A DNA stretch of 64,000 nucleotides, from NCBI RefSeq assembly GCF_000829455.1, contig NZ_JXAK01000003.1:1-64000 (forward strand), read 5' to 3'. This document shows positions 31,876 to 41,958 of this stretch, piece by piece; position 1 is the first letter of the stretch, and each line of letters starts with the position of its first letter. Below the pieces are notes generated by a model, which ran no database searches, was not told the origin of the DNA, and saw only the letters and a program-made list of their open reading frames with translations. The translations under genes were made by a program, and so were the position numbers. Origin of the DNA: Gordoniibacillus kamchatkensis. GTDB taxonomy: Bacteria; Bacillota; Bacilli; Paenibacillales; NBRC-103111.

Positions 31876-32273
31876 TCCTCACGCCTGTCAACGCTAACGC
31901 TCGCAGTGCTACACTTCCGTATATGCCGGGACCCGGTGCTGTAACTGCTCAGGCGGCCTTTTATCAGGCCGCCTTTCCTCTTGAATTTCAGTTAATTCAA
32001 GGTGCAACTGCGGTAACGCCTTTGCCACTCACGGATTACATTGAAACGCTGGGTCGTAACCAACTGGCCATCCAAGTTAGTTCGTCAAATGGAGCATTTT
32101 CCGCATCGGTTTTGATTGAAGCAACGTTGGATGAGCAAAAATGGTTTACACTCGACACCATCAACGCTGAAGGCATAAAGCAGTATTCCGGATTATACAA
32201 AGCAATCCGCGCATCGATTTCGTCCTATACTAGCGGTACGATTGATGTTTATGCGATTAGTCAGAAGGTGTGA
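31872..32273 (+). CDS. Virion structural protein
   Basis: A 133-residue beta-rich protein (FPLEFQLIQGATAVTPLPL, LAIQVSSSNGAFSASVLIEA). It may be a decoration or neck protein. Its start overlaps the previous stop. Assigned by place. Confidence 0.55.
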   Translation: MILTPVNANARSATLPYMPGPGAVTAQAAFYQAAFPLEFQLIQGATAVTPLPLTDYIETLGRNQLAIQVSSSNGAFSASVLIEATLDEQKWFTLDTINAEGIKQYSGLYKAIRASISSYTSGTIDVYAISQKV

Positions 32274-32278
32274 ACAAC

Positions 32279-32920
32279 ATGATGGCTGAGACATATGTCC
32301 TTCAAGCGTTGCAGCGCGGATTTCAGCAGGTGCAGCAAAATCCTGCCCTCCTGGATGACATTCTTTCTGCTTTAAATGCCAATGAACTCGCTGCAGCCAA
32401 AGGTTGGTTTGGAAATTTGAACCTTACCGCGGCCAATATTGCGAATAAAAATCGGCTGATTATTGCTCCGGGTTTCCCTGCGGCCCCGGAGCAACTGCCG
32501 TTTATTGGCGTTACAGTCGCTGAAGGTGGTCAAATCGAGGGGCAAACGGGTATCGGCCTACAATATTACACGGTTTCGGATGATGCAGGAAACGTTGTAA
32601 ATGCCCGCGGCGCGCGCTTTAACGGTTCGATCAAAGCAACCATCTTTACTCCAAATGCGGATCTTATCATATGGCTATCACAAGTATGCCTTTGGGCACT
32701 TTTGACTCAATATGATTGGTTCGCTTCCGATGATGGTGGAGGCATGAATGAAATTGTTATCCGAATCGGCGATTATGAACCGCAGCCGATTTTCCTTCCT
32801 ACCTATACGTTTGCACGCGGCGTTTTTCTTAACGCCGAGTTTGACATTGTCTTCACCACCAGTGCAACACCAATAACCTCATCGATCGTGAGCGGTTCAT
32901 TTGAGACTTATCAAGGATAA
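32279..32920 (+). CDS. Virion structural protein (tail terminator region)
   Basis: About 213 residues; ATG at 32279 (AGAAGGTG upstream). A helical start (YVLQALQRGFQQVQQNPALL) is followed by a beta-rich body (LPFIGVTVAEGGQIEG, FLPTYTFARGVFLNAEFDIV). Immediately before the sheath region, so a tail terminator or neck protein is likely by position. Confidence 0.55.
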   Translation: MMAETYVLQALQRGFQQVQQNPALLDDILSALNANELAAAKGWFGNLNLTAANIANKNRLIIAPGFPAAPEQLPFIGVTVAEGGQIEGQTGIGLQYYTVSDDAGNVVNARGARFNGSIKATIFTPNADLIIWLSQVCLWALLTQYDWFASDDGGGMNEIVIRIGDYEPQPIFLPTYTFARGVFLNAEFDIVFTTSATPITSSIVSGSFETYQG

Positions 32921-32932
32921 GGGAGGTTCGCT

Positions 32933-33223
32933 ATGACAGTCAAAGGGAACAAGCAGACTGAAGACCCGGCACTTGCTGTTTCGCCCGATCAAAAGACCGC
33001 CGCTGTTGGGGATATGGCGGGTGTAGATGCGAATGCGAATTTTGCGGACGCTGATGCTGAGTACATGCCACTTCGAGTATTCGCCGACCAATTTGGATTG
33101 AAGTATGGAGTCGAACTCATGGCCGGCTTTTATCATGAGCAAGAAAAGGAAAAGAATTTCGCCGAGTTGGAATCCGTCTGGCATCAAAAAATTGTAGAGT
33201 TCAGCAAACGGGAGGTGAGGTAA
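32933..33223 (+). CDS. Small hypothetical protein before the sheath
   Basis: A 96-residue protein with GGGAGG ribosome site. The first half is low-complexity (ADADAEY). The second half is helical (FADQFGLKYGVELMAGFYHE). It lies one base before the sheath gene. Function unknown. Confidence 0.5.
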   Translation: MTVKGNKQTEDPALAVSPDQKTAAVGDMAGVDANANFADADAEYMPLRVFADQFGLKYGVELMAGFYHEQEKEKNFAELESVWHQKIVEFSKREVR

Positions 33224-33224
33224 A

Positions 33225-34967
33225 ATGCCGTGGACTTACGGGGGGCAAACCATTTCGCAGCCTGGTACGATTGTCGTTGCGGATAATTCCGGAATATCGG
33301 CGCCTCCGAATACGAATATTAGGGAACTCGTTCTAATCGGGAGTTCCGGCGGTGGAAAGCCAAAAACTGTTTTGACGATTACTGACCCTACCCAAGCGCA
33401 GCAACTGCTGGTTTCGGGGCAAGGTCTGACCGCAGTATTGCGTGCTCTGAGGCCGTCCACTGATGACAACCGAACTCCAGGGGTGGTCAAGTTCGTCCGC
33501 GTGGATCCGGCTCTGCAATCCACATATAACCTGGTCAATGGGGCTACTACGGTCGTAACGCTGACGTCAGTTGATTATGGCGACTACACCAAGCAGATTT
33601 CGACGCAGGTGCAAGCCGGCAGCATTCAAGGACTAAAGGCAACTATTACACCGGCCGGTGGTGTGCCGATAACGCAGGATAATATTTATCAATCCCTTAT
33701 CAGTGTGCAATATACAGGCGCGGCGGCATCGGGACTTCTGACTGTATCGAATGCCAGCAACCAAATGCAAGGTCTCTCCGGCGCTTCAGGATCGGAAACC
33801 GTTCAATGGACGGCGAGTTTTGCGACGTACACAACCGTCCAACAGTTAATTAATTATATCAATTCGCAGCCTGGTTGGACGGCTTCGCTGCTAACAGCCA
33901 ATCCGAATAGCGCCACGGCGAATGGGATGGATGACGCAACAGCAGTTCCTTGCAAAGCGTCGGCTGCGACGATTACTGGAACACTGCAATCGCTTGTGAA
34001 CTGGTACAATTCGACTGGTATTGTAACGGCTACCCGCACCGCAAACACCGGACTGTTGCCTTCTACTATGTCGGCGCCGGCATATTTCACTGGCGGTTCC
34101 AACGGAACCATTACAAATACGGACTGGTCGGATGCGTATAAAGCGCTCCAAAATGAATCTGCAGCGCGCATTATTACTCCAATCTCAGGCGATTCCTCGA
34201 TTCATGCAATGGGCGATGCGCATTGTGCGCTTATGAGCGATCCGAAGACGCGTAAAAATCGTGTTCAGATCGTCGGCGGCGTAAAAGGAGAGACCGTATC
34301 ACAAGTGCTCGCCCGCGCCCAGTTGCTGAATAGTCGTCGCACTACGCTGGTATGGCCGGGAATTCAGGACATCGATCCGTTCACGCTGACATTGACGACC
34401 TACGATCCGTATATCGCGGCCGCGCAGGCAGCCGGCATTCTGTCCAGCATGAAGATCACAAATGCCCTGACGCGACAAGTGATAGCGTGCAAAGGGCTTG
34501 AGGGAACTTTGCAGCAAACTTTGCTTGATTCGGATTACGACAACCTTACGGACAATGGCGTAATGGCTATTAAGTTCTTCTCGAATACGCAAGGGAATGC
34601 ATTCCGCTTTGTTCGCAGTGTAACCACCTGGCTGCAGGACAAGAAGCTTGTCAACGTGGAAATCTCATGCGTATGTACCGAGGATTATGTCAATATCCGC
34701 GTCGGTGATGCGGTAGATGCATTGATCGGACAAGACGGGGCGCCGGTCACGGTAGGTATGGTTTCTTCTGCAATCGATAGCCAGTGCCGGCAATTGTTTG
34801 AAGAACAGGTCCTTGTCGGTGATACTTTGGCTGAATCATACGGAAACATTCAAGTTAATTTAAGCCAAGGCGCAGTTACTTCTAGCTTCAATGCGACAAT
34901 CCCGGCTCCCTTAAACTTTGCAGGCATTACAACGAAATTCGGCCTCTACTCCTCAAATGCGGCCTAA
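33225..34967 (+). CDS. Tail sheath protein
   Basis: A 580-residue protein. The N-terminus (QTISQPGTIVVADNSGIS) is the common sheath handshake arm. The C-terminal domain is conserved (VMAIKFFSNTQGNAFRFVRS, FEEQVLVGDTLAESYGNIQV). This is the contractile component, which together with the baseplate genes makes the phage a myovirus. Confidence 0.9.
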   Translation: MPWTYGGQTISQPGTIVVADNSGISAPPNTNIRELVLIGSSGGGKPKTVLTITDPTQAQQLLVSGQGLTAVLRALRPSTDDNRTPGVVKFVRVDPALQSTYNLVNGATTVVTLTSVDYGDYTKQISTQVQAGSIQGLKATITPAGGVPITQDNIYQSLISVQYTGAAASGLLTVSNASNQMQGLSGASGSETVQWTASFATYTTVQQLINYINSQPGWTASLLTANPNSATANGMDDATAVPCKASAATITGTLQSLVNWYNSTGIVTATRTANTGLLPSTMSAPAYFTGGSNGTITNTDWSDAYKALQNESAARIITPISGDSSIHAMGDAHCALMSDPKTRKNRVQIVGGVKGETVSQVLARAQLLNSRRTTLVWPGIQDIDPFTLTLTTYDPYIAAAQAAGILSSMKITNALTRQVIACKGLEGTLQQTLLDSDYDNLTDNGVMAIKFFSNTQGNAFRFVRSVTTWLQDKKLVNVEISCVCTEDYVNIRVGDAVDALIGQDGAPVTVGMVSSAIDSQCRQLFEEQVLVGDTLAESYGNIQVNLSQGAVTSSFNATIPAPLNFAGITTKFGLYSSNAA

Positions 34968-34984
34968 CGATGGAGGGATAGCAA

Positions 34985-35416
34985 GTGGCAACGATCAATA
35001 AACAGGTTCAGTCAGCCAACCTACTTGTGATTCAATTCGATGGCCAGCAAATTGGCATCGTCAATTCTGCTCGATTTTCAGGCGATTTTGGTCTTACTGA
35101 CGAGTCGGGTATTGGGGATAACGTCGTTGTTGAATATGTGCCAGGCATTGCTCACGTGAACGTATCCGCCTCAGGTATCGTATTGATTCAAAAAAATCTC
35201 TTGAGTGCGGGCATCGTACCTTCTTCCAGCGTACGTGATATTCTTCAAGGCAAAGTGTTCGATATCGGTGTTTTCAATCGTACTTCTGGTGCATGGTTGT
35301 TAAAGGCAAGTGACTGCAGTGTTGCTTCGATTGACATTGCTATCAACACGGGACGCGCTGTTTCCTTTGACGCATCGTTCAGAGCCCGCGATTTGTCGGG
35401 TACATTACTGGGATAA
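34985..35416 (+). CDS. Tail tube protein
   Basis: A 143-residue beta protein directly after the sheath. Sequence includes VIQFDGQQIGIVNSARFSGD and ending SFDASFRARDLSGTLLG. Length and place are normal for a myovirus tube. Confidence 0.82.
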   Translation: MATINKQVQSANLLVIQFDGQQIGIVNSARFSGDFGLTDESGIGDNVVVEYVPGIAHVNVSASGIVLIQKNLLSAGIVPSSSVRDILQGKVFDIGVFNRTSGAWLLKASDCSVASIDIAINTGRAVSFDASFRARDLSGTLLG

Positions 35417-35420
35417 AGGC

Positions 35421-35438
35421 AGGCTCCCTCGGGAGCCT
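35421..35438 (+). other. Perfect hairpin after the tube gene
   Basis: AGGCTCC-CTCG-GGAGCCT, 7 bp with a tetraloop, is followed by TGCTCATTCTTT. The T-tract is weak, so it may reduce or stabilise readthrough from the highly expressed tube gene. Confidence 0.6.
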
Positions 35439-35471
35439 TGCTCATTCTTTACAAACGGGAGGAGTTTTTAA

Positions 35472-35831
35472 GTGGATATCTTAACTCAAAAACAAACAAC
35501 TGTACTTCCGACAAAACTGGGTGAAATCGAAGTACAGATTCCTTCGCTGCAAAAGAAGCTGGACATAGAACGTCGACGCTCATTTTATGCTGGTGGGTTG
35601 ACCGTGATTTCTCAAAATGGTGCTGAACTGGCGGACATGTTCGCAAGGATGGATGTGGTTATGACAAAGTGCCCTTCTTTGACCAGAGTGAAAAATGACC
35701 CGACTTCCTGGGATTACGATGGTTTGTACGACGAAGATGCACTGCGCGATGCTTTCCAAAAGGTGGAAGAGTGGCAAAACTCCTTTCGAAGAGATGTGGC
35801 AGGAGAACAAGCGCAAATGGGCAAAAATTGA
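35472..35831 (+). CDS. Tail assembly chaperone, first frame
   Basis: A 119-residue protein (VDILTQKQTTVLPTKLGEIE; then RRRSFYAGGLTVI). Place between tube and tape measure and overlap with the next frame are those of gpG/gpGT-type chaperones, which coat the tape measure. Confidence 0.72.
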   Translation: MDILTQKQTTVLPTKLGEIEVQIPSLQKKLDIERRRSFYAGGLTVISQNGAELADMFARMDVVMTKCPSLTRVKNDPTSWDYDGLYDEDALRDAFQKVEEWQNSFRRDVAGEQAQMGKN

Positions 35832-36207
35832 TTGTAAGTCTTATCGGTATCTGTACCGAGTCAAGTATAATGTCCCGCGGCTCCCTGTGGAGCAGACAAA
35901 TAACCTGACGGAGTACGAGTTTGAATATGAGTTTTTGCTTTCAGAGGCTCATCAAAATTGGCTGGAAGAAGCCAGGAATATGCAGCCATTACAGCAAGAT
36001 GACGGGAAATTCAGCAGAGCGTTTTCGATGGACAAGGACGAATACGAACACATTGTTAGTCTCGCACAGCAAAATGAGTTCATTGATTTTGAAATTCCGC
36101 GGAATGCACCGGAAGGTAGGCGCATGAGCGAAAGCGCGCTAGGTATCTCGCCATCAGAGGCCGACTTTGAGCCTGTAAACCTGGAAGAAGAGTTCTCGGA
36201 TAATTAG
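35695..36207 (+). CDS. Tail assembly chaperone, frameshift extension
   Basis: This overlapping frame (+1 relative to the first) encodes the T-like part, starting in practice around FEEMWQENKRKWAKID and ending NLEEEFSDN. It has no convincing ribosome site before 35831. A run of five A residues (35823-35827) directly before the first-frame stop would let a P-site AAA slip +1 onto AAA. I list the full open frame; the part before the overlap end is not independent protein. Confidence 0.6.
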   Translation: MTRLPGITMVCTTKMHCAMLSKRWKSGKTPFEEMWQENKRKWAKIDCKSYRYLYRVKYNVPRLPVEQTNNLTEYEFEYEFLLSEAHQNWLEEARNMQPLQQDDGKFSRAFSMDKDEYEHIVSLAQQNEFIDFEIPRNAPEGRRMSESALGISPSEADFEPVNLEEEFSDN

Positions 36208-36230
36208 AGGCGGAAGAGAGGGATGAGATT

Positions 36231-38957
36231 ATGGCTGATAAACAAATCGGCATTAAACTGGACGTAAAATCTACGGGGTTAAAGCAGGTCGATGACGCCC
36301 TCAATTCCGTTTCTAAAAGTCTGAAAGAAATGAACGGTAAGGTGATAGACCAACAGCAAAAAGGCTGGGGGTCCGAAGCACAAACCAAAGAACTTCGTGA
36401 ACAGCTGCGATATATGCAGCAAATGCTTCAATTGGCCGAGAGGATGGCCAGAACTCGGGGCATTCAATCTGACAAATTCAGTCAGTATAGCCGAGAAATC
36501 AGTTCTATGCAACGGGACCTGGCTGGCGTTCCAACATACCAAAATCCGGGTAGCGGCTGGATGCATAATCGATTTGGTATCGGCCCGGCGTCTGCATTCG
36601 ATAGAGGCATGACATATGCAAGCCGGATCGGTGCGGGGCTTGTTGCGTTCGATCTGTTAAGTACACTTCGATCGGGAATTTCAACCGGCACCCAGTTGTC
36701 GTACGGATATGGTGACCTAGCAAAAAGGATGTCGCCAAGCGGAAGTGCTCTTAAATACGGAATCAATTTATCCAATAGCCTACAGGGATATGGATATGAC
36801 GATACAGCATTATTGCAAGGCGCAACTACTTATGGCGGCGCAACCGGACGAATGGATAGCGGTCAATTTCAAAAGCAAATGCTGTCCATCTTGCAAACTG
36901 GACGCCGTTTTGGACTTGATTTATCGCCGGTTGTTCAGAACTTTGCGGGCATGTTTCAAGCTGGCGTGACCGGTGGGTCGAATCAGCAATTAAGTCCCCA
37001 AGAATATGCGAATCTGGTTGCCAATGCAGTTAACCGCGGAAATATGCAAGGAAGGGAGCAGCAACTCCTCAATCAGCTTTCCCAAGTGATTCAGATGGGG
37101 GTTTCTCAATCTGGCCAAGCCGGCGATATTCGCCAACTTGGCGGCCTCCTGACGCTAATTAACCGCAGCGGTAATCAGGGATTGATCAGCAATGCGGGAA
37201 CTGTCATACAGGGTCTAAACAATATGATTACCAGCCCAGGTGGAGGTTACGCCGGGCAGGGTCTTATTATACAGGCACTGCAGCGCGCGAACCCCGGTAT
37301 GGGATATTTTCAGCTTATGGATCTGGCTTCACAAGGTCTTAGCAATCCTACCAATCTAAAATCTGTAATGAGCTCGCTTTCGAAGTATACGAAAGACAAG
37401 GATCAGTTAGCCTACCTGATGAGCCAAATGGGAGGCGGAAATCAACACCAACTCCGTCAATTTCTCGATTCCGCTATGACTCCGGACGGAACCTTTAATC
37501 AACAAGCGATCGATGACTTTGCAAAGTCAGCGTTAACCCCACCGGCTCCAGTGCCTCAAAACGATGTCGACTCCGCGAGAAATCGGACTCAAGGAGAAAC
37601 GCATGCGGGTAATATGGCCGGCCAAGAAACGCTTCAAGGTAGGAGTTATATAGATTCGATTCAGGGAGGTTTGCTTGATCATTTCGGGCCGGCTGCGGTA
37701 TATGGAGCCGAAGGACTCATGGCATTAAACATGGGATACGGCGCTTATAAATTTGGACGAAAGATTTTTAAGCGCGGAGGAGGTCCTGCTGGTCCAACCG
37801 GACCAACTGCACCGACGGAGCCGAATATACCAAGAACGTCAGCGAGGCCATCCACTACGCCTCCACGAACTCCATCGCTTCCCGGAGGAAACATTCCGAC
37901 CTCAAAGGCACCACTTGGCGGAGGAGCGAGTGCATTGTCGCGAATGTTTGAAATAACTGCACTATTCTCGGCAAATGACTGGGCTGATTCCGCATGGGAT
38001 TGGATGTTCGGCCATTCGAAGGGTAGTTATAAGATGGGGCATGATCCTTTCCACATGGAGAAATGGACGGACGATCGACCTTCACTTTGGCAACGGTTAA
38101 CGGGCAAAGGTAACAAAACGGACGAATCGGCATCCAATAATCCAAGCAATTCGAGCGTCGTCGGTTCCACGGTTTCACTGAGCGGCAGCACACTGGCACC
38201 AATCGTAGCCAGCACCATCGTGGCACTGGGGCCATATATGGGGCAGCTTAAGCCATATTTGGCTGTAGACAATACCAAAGGGCCCCAGCCAATGAATGAC
38301 TTGGTTTATCGGGGGCAAGGATTCACCGCAAACGATCTTGTTTACCGCGGAGGCGGTAGCGGGCTGCAATTGGTTAGCATGCCGATGTCAGGCGGCGGAG
38401 TGGCTATGCGACCGGCAGGAGCCGGAGGCGGGTCATCTGCTTTTACTGGTTCGGCCAGCTCATTCGTGAAAAAAATGCTTCCTTATGCTCAAAAAGCCTC
38501 TATGAGAACAGGACTTCCTGTGGAGTTCATCCTGGGGCAATGGGGTCATGAAAGCGGGTGGGGAACTTCACAAGCAGCCAAAATGGACTTGAATTTTGCC
38601 GGGATTAAGCCATGGGACGGTGCAGCAGCTGGCCCGGATTCCACTTATGCTGGCTACTCGTCATTGTCTGATTTTTCAGACGGATACGCCGATTTCCTAA
38701 TCAAAAATAAGCGATACAAAGGGCTCTTGGATGCAGCAAGAAATGGCGCTAGTGACGACGAATTGGCTAAAATCATGGGCAATACCGGATATGCTGAAGA
38801 CCCTGATTATGCAAGCAAGTTAAGAGGTGCGATCGGAACCGCCCAGCGATCTATCACGGTTAAAGGCGAGGTGACGATCAACGTCAAGCAGCCAGACGGC
38901 AGTACGACACAAGTCAAAGCACCACTCTCAGCAGATTACACAGGAATTGCTATCTAA
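36231..38957 (+). CDS. Tape measure protein with C-terminal muralytic domain
   Basis: A 908-residue protein. The N-terminus is coiled coil, followed by glycine-rich repetitive regions and hydrophobic stretches around residues 475-505 and 655-680. A glycine/proline/threonine linker (GGGPAGPTGPTAPTEPN) leads to the C-terminal 180 residues: FVKKMLPYAQKASMRTGLPV, ILGQWGHESGWGTSQAA (catalytic Glu), FAGIKPW and SDFSDGYADFLI, a glucosaminidase/lysozyme fold like FlgJ. It sets tail length and opens peptidoglycan during entry. Confidence 0.9.
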   Translation: MADKQIGIKLDVKSTGLKQVDDALNSVSKSLKEMNGKVIDQQQKGWGSEAQTKELREQLRYMQQMLQLAERMARTRGIQSDKFSQYSREISSMQRDLAGVPTYQNPGSGWMHNRFGIGPASAFDRGMTYASRIGAGLVAFDLLSTLRSGISTGTQLSYGYGDLAKRMSPSGSALKYGINLSNSLQGYGYDDTALLQGATTYGGATGRMDSGQFQKQMLSILQTGRRFGLDLSPVVQNFAGMFQAGVTGGSNQQLSPQEYANLVANAVNRGNMQGREQQLLNQLSQVIQMGVSQSGQAGDIRQLGGLLTLINRSGNQGLISNAGTVIQGLNNMITSPGGGYAGQGLIIQALQRANPGMGYFQLMDLASQGLSNPTNLKSVMSSLSKYTKDKDQLAYLMSQMGGGNQHQLRQFLDSAMTPDGTFNQQAIDDFAKSALTPPAPVPQNDVDSARNRTQGETHAGNMAGQETLQGRSYIDSIQGGLLDHFGPAAVYGAEGLMALNMGYGAYKFGRKIFKRGGGPAGPTGPTAPTEPNIPRTSARPSTTPPRTPSLPGGNIPTSKAPLGGGASALSRMFEITALFSANDWADSAWDWMFGHSKGSYKMGHDPFHMEKWTDDRPSLWQRLTGKGNKTDESASNNPSNSSVVGSTVSLSGSTLAPIVASTIVALGPYMGQLKPYLAVDNTKGPQPMNDLVYRGQGFTANDLVYRGGGSGLQLVSMPMSGGGVAMRPAGAGGGSSAFTGSASSFVKKMLPYAQKASMRTGLPVEFILGQWGHESGWGTSQAAKMDLNFAGIKPWDGAAAGPDSTYAGYSSLSDFSDGYADFLIKNKRYKGLLDAARNGASDDELAKIMGNTGYAEDPDYASKLRGAIGTAQRSITVKGEVTINVKQPDGSTTQVKAPLSADYTGIAI

Positions 38958-38978
38958 ACGGTGAAAAGGGTGACGATT

Positions 38979-40454
38979 ATGGCGGCTGAGGATTCTGGTA
39001 TTGGTACAGGAATCTCTTCAGGAAGCAATACTTTTTATACGTTTCCGAGCGTCACGCTTAAAAAGTCCCCGGGAATTCTATTTAACGCTGGCACGCTAAG
39101 CAATGTGAGGACTGATCAATATACGATCAAATTGAAGGTAACGATTTATCACAATGGTACGGCTTACGATGTTACGCCGTACATTATGCAATTACGTACT
39201 CATATGGGGCTTGGTGAGCCGGCTGGGCGCTTCTCCCTCCTGCTTAGTTTTCAAAAACGCTGGGATAAGTTCGTTCAGGCACAAGACTATGTTGAAATAC
39301 AATACGCTCGCTATTTGAAAGTGCCGCCGGTTATGATGCGCGCATTAGTCTCAAACGTCAGGCGGACAAGGATCATGGACGAGTCGGGTAAACTGCACCG
39401 GGTCATTACGATCAATGGTGAGAATTACGGAAAATTGTGGAAGCAATATGATATTAATTACTTGGTGAGTCTGCCCGGACAAACCAACCTCGGGGGTGTC
39501 GATACGGACCCGGCCGCCGGACTTATGTTCCCTATGCTGACTGAAAACTACGGCATCGGAGCACAGGACATTGGCGGCCCCGTGGCCCCGGGGGATTTAA
39601 TGCAAGGCATTACCGATAAAATGCTCAATGCGCAAGTGCGCGTCATGCAGCAGATCAATCCACAAATGCCTTTACTAAAATGCATCCCAACCGTGCTGCC
39701 GGAATATCAAATCAACTGGCTGCAGATTCAGCAAGTTCAAGGCAAGGCGTTTTCTTTGGTTCAGCAGTTCGGTAACGCTCCATGGTGTGAATGGATCATC
39801 GACGATTTTACTGACGGTGCTGTTTTTTTCTACCGGAACACGCCGTTCAAAGGTGAAGACGGTCAATACATTTTCCCGGAGTCGGAGCCGGATAAGGACT
39901 ACTTCCTTTACCCGGTAATTTCGGACATTGACATTATCGAGGAGGATGTCGGGAAAAGCGACGGTGAGACATACTCGTACTTCTTCACTTATCCCAGTAC
40001 GTACTTGATCGATCAGTTTGCATTCAAGGCCCAAGCTATCGCAAGCGAGGGAATCGATTCATTGGCTGAAGAAGCCGATCCGACCACAATTACGAATCCA
40101 CATGTGGTACTAGACCATCTATATCGATATGGTTTTCAAAAACTAGAACTGGGCTCACCATGCATTCAGACGAATGACTTTGATACCGGTCTTGCTTTAA
40201 CTCTCAAGTTGAACCGATGGCTGGTGAAGGCGTTTAATTGGACGCCATTTATGTATAACGGCACTATTCGGATGAAAGGAAACGAGCATATGCGAATCGG
40301 CCGATACTTTTTGAATACGAGCACGAATGAAGAATATTACATCGAATCAGTCGATCACGTGATTACGATCGGGCAGACGGATTCGATTGGGAACGATAAT
40401 GTATATAATTTTCAAACCACGGTTGGAGTAACAAGGGGGCGCGAATTGAAATGA
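38979..40454 (+). CDS. Baseplate hub protein (XkdQ/gpD-like)
   Basis: 491 residues from ATG at 38979 (AAGGGTG upstream). Strands such as YTIKLKVTIYHNGTAYDVTP and later FSLVQQFGNAPWCEWIIDDF and LKLNRWLVKAFNWTPFMYNG match the gp27/XkdQ-type hub that holds the spike. It follows the tape measure as usual. Confidence 0.75.
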   Translation: MAAEDSGIGTGISSGSNTFYTFPSVTLKKSPGILFNAGTLSNVRTDQYTIKLKVTIYHNGTAYDVTPYIMQLRTHMGLGEPAGRFSLLLSFQKRWDKFVQAQDYVEIQYARYLKVPPVMMRALVSNVRRTRIMDESGKLHRVITINGENYGKLWKQYDINYLVSLPGQTNLGGVDTDPAAGLMFPMLTENYGIGAQDIGGPVAPGDLMQGITDKMLNAQVRVMQQINPQMPLLKCIPTVLPEYQINWLQIQQVQGKAFSLVQQFGNAPWCEWIIDDFTDGAVFFYRNTPFKGEDGQYIFPESEPDKDYFLYPVISDIDIIEEDVGKSDGETYSYFFTYPSTYLIDQFAFKAQAIASEGIDSLAEEADPTTITNPHVVLDHLYRYGFQKLELGSPCIQTNDFDTGLALTLKLNRWLVKAFNWTPFMYNGTIRMKGNEHMRIGRYFLNTSTNEEYYIESVDHVITIGQTDSIGNDNVYNFQTTVGVTRGRELK

Positions 40455-41188
40455 AGATGGGTGATTCGGCAGCGCATACCCACGCTGCTCTTTCCGGAAT
40501 ACCAATTGATCCTAGAGCAGGTTTTGCTTATGAAGGAAAGGTTATGGCTATTAATCCGGCTGATTCGACAGTAGACATTCGGCTTTTTAATGGACAACCA
40601 CTTCGCCGCGTGCGGGTATTATTCAATTCGGCGAATACGGTGGCAGGATTCAGATACTTAGCTTCGGTGCAAAATAATGCCCCCCAAAATACACCCTCGG
40701 GAGTCATAGACGACGGGGTTTTGACGCACCTGGCCGACACAATTGCAACGATTATTTACGTTCAAGGTGATACGTTATCGCCGCGCGTCATTGGATTTTC
40801 ATTTCCGCTGGATGCGCAAATGCACATAAATGAGCAAGGTTTGGCCATGTTCCGGCATGAATCTGGGGTGTACTCCTTAATCGATAAAACGGGACATCAT
40901 GAAACTCACTATCCGGATGGTTCCTACATCATAGCGGCGCCGGATACCTCTCCTAAGCCGATTGGAAGCGAAGGGCAGCCATGGAATCCTCCTACCGGTG
41001 CCCCGAATATCAACATCACTATACATCTTGCACAAGGATTCGATATCAGCATTAAAAATGGTGTGCTCTCATTAGCCGGTGGTACGAAAGGTGTGGCGCG
41101 CGTCGGGGACTCGGTACAAGTAAACGTTGGCGGCACCATCTACACTGGTACAATTACGGGCGGTTCAAGCAAAGTGATAAGCGGATAG
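40451..41188 (+). CDS. Tail spike/needle protein (gpV-like, PAAR-like tip)
   Basis: A 245-residue protein. An OB-fold region (YEGKVMAINPADSTVDIRLF) precedes a repeat-poor beta stretch (MHINEQGLAMFRHESGVYSL). The end, KGVARVGDSVQVNVGGTIYT with GTITGGSSKV, is PAAR-like, which would form the sharp metal-binding tip. It overlaps the hub gene by four bases. Confidence 0.75.
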   Translation: MKMGDSAAHTHAALSGIPIDPRAGFAYEGKVMAINPADSTVDIRLFNGQPLRRVRVLFNSANTVAGFRYLASVQNNAPQNTPSGVIDDGVLTHLADTIATIIYVQGDTLSPRVIGFSFPLDAQMHINEQGLAMFRHESGVYSLIDKTGHHETHYPDGSYIIAAPDTSPKPIGSEGQPWNPPTGAPNINITIHLAQGFDISIKNGVLSLAGGTKGVARVGDSVQVNVGGTIYTGTITGGSSKVISG

Positions 41189-41201
41189 GAGGATGACGGT
41201 T

Positions 41202-41945
41202 ATGCCGAATCAGTATGATCCGCCACGGACGCAGTTTAATCGAAATTTAACGATACGATTGTTAAAAAAAGGGACATTGGTTGATTCCTTTACCTTCCCG
41301 ATTAAACCTGGTGAATTTCAGTCTGATCACCCGGCGAGGATGAGTACGACGCAGACTCTTCAGGGAGCGTATCAGGACTTCGGAGGTCTTGGTGTGCAAA
41401 AACTCACCTATCAAGGCCACACAGGTTGGCGACGTAGAGCTCCTAACGCACCGAATGACGGTTTTGAAGTGTTCCAAGCTTTATATAATCAAACCTATAA
41501 ACAGTACCACAAACTAATGCAAGAAGCGGACGATCCTTCGCAGGTCAGTTGCTTGGTGATCGATGATCTCTACGATACCGTTTATGAGGTTAGTCTGGAT
41601 GATTTCCAGGCAATCAAAAGCAGATCGACACCTTTATTGTATCACTATATCCTCCACATGACCGTAATTAATACGCAGCAAAAGGCAAGAGACCCGAAGG
41701 ATTATTTGGGTTTGCAAGTCCAAATTAATGACCAGATGATCACGGCTGATACCATCAATCAAGCACTCCAGAGCCTCATTCAATATGGAGGCACGGCTCC
41801 AAGAACATATTTGGTGCAGCGAGACGATAGTCTTCAGTCTATTGCGAAATCCTATGGGGTCGATCCGCTGAAAATCGTACAAGCAAATGGACTGCAGCCG
41901 CCATATATCTTTAATCCTGGGATTGTTCTGAACATTCCATATTAA
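41202..41945 (+). CDS. Baseplate LysM protein (XkdP/gp53-like)
   Basis: 247 residues from ATG at 41202 (AGGAGG 9 bases upstream). The N-terminal part is beta-rich. The C-terminal 45 residues (YLVQRDDSLQSIAKSYGVDP, IVQANGLQPP, NPGIVLNIPY) are a LysM domain, which binds peptidoglycan or acts as a baseplate clip. Confidence 0.82.
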   Translation: MPNQYDPPRTQFNRNLTIRLLKKGTLVDSFTFPIKPGEFQSDHPARMSTTQTLQGAYQDFGGLGVQKLTYQGHTGWRRRAPNAPNDGFEVFQALYNQTYKQYHKLMQEADDPSQVSCLVIDDLYDTVYEVSLDDFQAIKSRSTPLLYHYILHMTVINTQQKARDPKDYLGLQVQINDQMITADTINQALQSLIQYGGTAPRTYLVQRDDSLQSIAKSYGVDPLKIVQANGLQPPYIFNPGIVLNIPY

Positions 41946-41958
41946 GAGGGTGGAAGAG

